Shown: positions 8,077-10,405 of the stretch, piece after piece
Numbering within the stretch: the stretch's first letter is position 1
Layout of the letters: the number at the start of each line of letters is the position of its first letter
Assembly: GCA_049672765.1 (NCBI GenBank)
Contig: JBATWQ010000169.1
Coordinates: forward strand, 1-10,405
DNA: 10,405 bases
Direction of reading: 5' to 3'
Source: JAGQSZ01 sp049672765
GTDB lineage: Bacteria; Actinomycetota; Acidimicrobiia; Acidimicrobiales; Microtrichaceae
Position numbers and translations under genes: made by a program
Notes under the pieces: model-generated
What the model was told of the DNA's origin: nothing
Seen by the model: the letters and a program-made list of their open reading frames with translations, nothing else
Databases searched by the model: none

Positions 8077-9220
8077 AGACTCCACCCCAGGCTTGACCCC
8101 CGGCGCGGCGAGCGGCGGCACGGGAAGCCACTTTCTCGACGGGCCACTCGCCTTTCTCGGAACAGAGCTTCGTCGCGACGAGCCGATGGCACCTCTTTGC
8201 ACCTACCGGGTGGGGGGTCACGCGGCGCGCTTTGTCGAGGTTGCGGATATGGAACAGCTGCAGCAGATCGTTGAGGCGCTCTCTGCTCTGCATTTGGATC
8301 AGCACGGCGCCGCTGGTGAGGTTCATGTAATAGGTCGCGGTTCCAACCTGCTGGTCGCGGATCGGGGCCTACCGGGGCTGGTCCTGCGGCTCGGGTCTGC
8401 GTTCGAAGGGATCGAGATCCCCGAAGCCCGACACTCCGATACAGCTGCGGACGGGGACGTCGATGCAGAGGGCGATGTAGAAGTCATAGTCACGGTGGGG
8501 GGTGGATCGAGCCTTCCCGTGACCGCCCGACGAACTGTCGCTGCCGGCCTCGAGGGATTCGAATGGGCGGTCGGGGTTCCCGGCTCGATCGGGGGAGCGG
8601 TCCGGATGAACGCCGGAGGCCACGGATCCGACATGTCAGAGGTTCTCGTCAGGGTCCGCGTAGCGGACCTCTTGTCGGGTGATCATGAATGGGTGGATTC
8701 GGCGGACTTGGACCTCAGGTACAGACACTCATCGCTGCGTGCCACCGACGTGGTGACCTGCGTCGAGTTGTCGCTGCGCCGGCATGGCACCACTCCTGCC
8801 ACGGGCACTACGAACCAAGTAGCTCCAGACCCATCGGGGGAGCCAGGTCTGTCGGAGGAGTCAGGACTTTCCGGAGGGGAGGCCCTGCTGAAGGAAATTG
8901 TCCGATGGCGCCGCGAGAACCAGCCGGGCGGCCCCAACGCTGGTTCTGTCTTCACCAATCCCGAGGGCAGGTCTGCAGGTCAATTGATCGATCAGGCAGG
9001 GTGCAAGGGGCTGCGGATCGGTTCTGCCGCAGTGTCCGAGAAGCACGCGAACTTCATCCAGGCGGACACAGACGGAAGCGCCGATGATGTTCGGAGCCTG
9101 ATGATGGAAGTGGTTCGTCGCGTCGAGCAGCACTCGGGATTCCGCCTCCATCCCGAAACGGTGATGTTGGGTTTCGACGAGCCGTGGCCGGATACCGGAA
9201 GTAGCGGTGAGTTGCCGTGA
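8069..9220 (+). CDS. murB: UDP-N-acetylenolpyruvoylglucosamine reductase MurB
   Basis: Cytoplasmic FAD enzyme that reduces UDP-GlcNAc-enolpyruvate to UDP-MurNAc with NADPH. The FAD-binding part has CTYRVGG (44-50), GRGSNLLV (89-96) and GVPGSIGGAVRMNAGG (169-184). The substrate part has YRHSS (218-222, Arg219), NAGSVF (290-295) with the proton-donor Ser293, SEKHANFI (323-330) and HPE (361-363) with Glu363. The pattern fits type II MurB better than the E. coli type. At 383 aa it is long for type II (about 300), owing to a polar leader (1-25), an acidic insert (about 121-138) and a Pro/Ser/Glu-rich insert (about 240-272). The start is ATG 8069, overlapping the murC stop by eight bases; ATG 8048 is possible. 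murC and ftsQ flank it with overlaps, so it is part of the transcription unit. Confidence 0.94.
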   Translation: MPEDSTPGLTPGAASGGTGSHFLDGPLAFLGTELRRDEPMAPLCTYRVGGHAARFVEVADMEQLQQIVEALSALHLDQHGAAGEVHVIGRGSNLLVADRGLPGLVLRLGSAFEGIEIPEARHSDTAADGDVDAEGDVEVIVTVGGGSSLPVTARRTVAAGLEGFEWAVGVPGSIGGAVRMNAGGHGSDMSEVLVRVRVADLLSGDHEWVDSADLDLRYRHSSLRATDVVTCVELSLRRHGTTPATGTTNQVAPDPSGEPGLSEESGLSGGEALLKEIVRWRRENQPGGPNAGSVFTNPEGRSAGQLIDQAGCKGLRIGSAAVSEKHANFIQADTDGSADDVRSLMMEVVRRVEQHSGFRLHPETVMLGFDEPWPDTGSSGELP

Positions 9221-10350
9221 CCGACACTCCGACGCGTTCGGGGCGCCGGACAGGCCAATCGCCAACCGCGGCGGCAGGTTCCGGCACCCGGACACCCAGA
9301 AACAGCGGTGGCGCGAAGCCCTCCCCGCGTCCTCCGACGGCCAAAAGCAACAGTCAGGGAAGGAACCTACAGAGGAAGCCGTCTCAGGGAAGGAACCCAC
9401 AGAGGAAGCCGTCCCAGGGTCGTCCCGTCATCGAGTCCTCGGTCGAGCCCAGACTCGTGGAGCGGCGTCGACAGGTGCGGGCGGAGGCCCAGCGGACCCG
9501 GTTGCGTCGCTGGCTGGGACTCGGCGCGGTCGCGGCAGTGATTGCGCTTGCAATTGCCGCCGCACTCTCGCCTCTCCTCGACGTCGATAACATCAAGGTT
9601 CGTGGCGCGGGGCACCTGACTGGCGACGAGGTGGCTGGTGCCACCGGGATCACCCGGGGCGACCACCTGATCTCGATCGATCTTGACGACGCGAGGTCAC
9701 GACTCAAGGCCGAGCCGTGGATCGCCTCGGCAAGCGTGTCCAGACACTTTCCAGGCACCGTGGATGTGAAAGTCATCGAGGAGCAACCGCTCCTCGAGTT
9801 CGTCGCCGCGGACGGATCTCTCCTCGTGTCCTCTACCGGACGAATTCTCGCCGGGGCGACAGCGGGGGAATCGGCCCTGGACGAGGCAGGTGGTCCAGCC
9901 CTGCCGAAGGTCGAGTACGCCGGTTCAGTGAACGACCTGGCCAACGGTGGTGCCAGTGGTCCGACAGAAATGGTTGGAACCCACCCGCGTGGTGCTCTCG
10001 ACGATGCGGTCCTGCTGGTCAAGCGGATCACCCCGGATCTGCTCCCGACGGTTCGTGTCGTGCGGATCGGAGCGGACAAGAACATGACGCTGATCCTCTC
10101 GGACGAAGGCGAGGTCAAGCTGGGTCAGCCCGAGGACATCGAGTCAAAACTCGTTGCGACCCGTGCGGTTCTTTCCCAGGTGGTCCTCGACTGTCTCAAG
10201 TCGATCGATGTCCGCGAACCGACCCGGGCCGCGGTCAGTCGTGGACCGGGTTGTCCCGGAATATCTCCTGAATCTCCTTCATCATCTACGGATTCGTCCG
10301 GTGGCTCCGGCGGCACATCTGAGGGTGATGGCGCGAACGGGGGTACGTAG
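9217..10350 (+). CDS. ftsQ: Cell division protein FtsQ (DivIB family)
   Basis: Single-pass membrane protein of the divisome that, with FtsL and FtsB, controls FtsW-FtsI. Residues 1-98 are a basic, Pro/Ser/Arg-rich cytoplasmic segment, with a 10-residue repeat at 46-65. One membrane segment follows (about 99-121), then a POTRA domain (about 122-190, beginning VDNIKVRG and including GDHLISIDL at 148-156). Next is the beta domain, with EEQPLLEF (188-195), a GRIL segment (208-211) and a conserved-type ending SIDVREPTRAAV (329-340). A Ser/Gly-rich tail (about 350-377) closes the protein. At 377 aa it is longer than most FtsQ (about 250-320), from both tails and a loop near 212-260. The GTG start shares GTGA with the murB stop; a weak GGTGAG lies at 9206-9211. 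Identification rests on domain order and context, since FtsQ sequences vary widely. Confidence 0.92.
   Translation: MTDTPTRSGRRTGQSPTAAAGSGTRTPRNSGGAKPSPRPPTAKSNSQGRNLQRKPSQGRNPQRKPSQGRPVIESSVEPRLVERRRQVRAEAQRTRLRRWLGLGAVAAVIALAIAAALSPLLDVDNIKVRGAGHLTGDEVAGATGITRGDHLISIDLDDARSRLKAEPWIASASVSRHFPGTVDVKVIEEQPLLEFVAADGSLLVSSTGRILAGATAGESALDEAGGPALPKVEYAGSVNDLANGGASGPTEMVGTHPRGALDDAVLLVKRITPDLLPTVRVVRIGADKNMTLILSDEGEVKLGQPEDIESKLVATRAVLSQVVLDCLKSIDVREPTRAAVSRGPGCPGISPESPSSSTDSSGGSGGTSEGDGANGGT
9354..9413 (+). repeat. Near-perfect 30-base tandem repeat in the FtsQ cytoplasmic tail
   Basis: Two adjacent 30-base units (9354-9383 and 9384-9413) differ by one base (T or C at the position equivalent to 9368/9398). 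They encode SQGRNLQRKP and SQGRNPQRKP, FtsQ residues 46-65. A degenerate third start, SQGR, follows at residues 66-69. The length is a multiple of three, so gain or loss of a unit keeps the frame. The near identity suggests a recent duplication. Confidence 0.9.
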
Positions 10351-10405
10351 AATCCATGGGCGTTGATACCTCGCACGAAATGGCCGTAATCTCACGGTCC
10401 ACGAG
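10351..10405 (+). other. Start of the region downstream of ftsQ, cut by the window edge
   Basis: These 55 bases follow the ftsQ TAG. From ATG at 10356 a frame stays open to the edge (beginning MGVDTSHE), with another in-frame ATG at 10380. The 16 full codons do not resemble the start of FtsZ, the usual next gene, and there is no clear ribosome binding site. It may be a leader, or the start of a gene I cannot identify. Confidence 0.3.
10363..10392 (+). promoter_or_regulatory. Possible sigma-A-type promoter downstream of ftsQ
   Basis: TTGATA (10363-10368) matches five of six bases of the TTGACA -35 consensus. TAATCT (10387-10392), 18 bases further on, fits the looser TANNNT -10 of high-GC actinobacteria; CGTAAT with a 16-base spacer is another reading. 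It would drive the next gene, probably ftsZ, separately from the upstream operon. Short matches of this kind occur by chance. Confidence 0.25.

Noticed and set aside
9384..10118. Open frame on the - strand opposite ftsQ (244 codons)
   Set aside because: Its composition is Ser/Arg/Pro-rich as expected for antisense of this DNA, and it has no motif or start signal.

Overview
This window is a stretch of a division and cell wall (dcw) cluster. All eight protein genes lie on the + strand in the order ftsI (5' end missing), murE, mraY, ftsW, murG, murC, murB, ftsQ. The DNA is GC-rich, and Ala/Gly/Arg codons dominate. The MurE has the DNPR motif of diaminopimelate-adding enzymes. MurG has the GGGTAGH form of its donor-site loop, and FtsI lacks PASTA domains. 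Together these suggest a high-GC actinobacterial genome. murB between murC and ftsQ is not the order I know from Streptomyces or Mycobacterium, so a deeper lineage such as Acidimicrobiia is my best guess; this is inference.

Layout: 1-1748 is the periplasmic part of the septal transpeptidase FtsI. 1748-3208 is the MurE ligase. 3205-4236 is the lipid I synthase MraY. 4233-5432 is the SEDS glycosyltransferase FtsW. 5429-6679 is the lipid II synthase MurG. 6676-8076 is the MurC ligase. 8069-9220 is the MurB reductase. 9217-10350 is the divisome scaffold FtsQ. The last 55 bases lie after the ftsQ stop; they may hold a promoter or the start of the next gene, which in such clusters is usually ftsZ. 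There is no gene-free stretch over 300 bases, and I see no tRNA, rRNA, CRISPR, insertion sequence or terminator.

How the genes work together: MurB finishes UDP-MurNAc. MurC adds L-Ala and MurE adds the diamino acid. MraY moves the finished UDP-MurNAc-pentapeptide onto undecaprenyl phosphate, and MurG adds GlcNAc to give lipid II. FtsW polymerises lipid II at the septum and FtsI crosslinks it, with FtsQ in the complex that controls them. Two steps of the pathway, MurD (D-Glu) and MurF (D-Ala-D-Ala), have no gene here although their usual places between murE, mraY and ftsW are covered.

The cluster is extremely compact: every stop codon overlaps the next start. Against this, several proteins carry low-complexity tails or insertions: the Ser-rich end of FtsI, both ends of MurG, the N-terminus and two inserts of MurB, and both ends of FtsQ. 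Two of these contain young in-frame tandem repeats. I found no new biological system; the oddities are variations on a well-known cluster.
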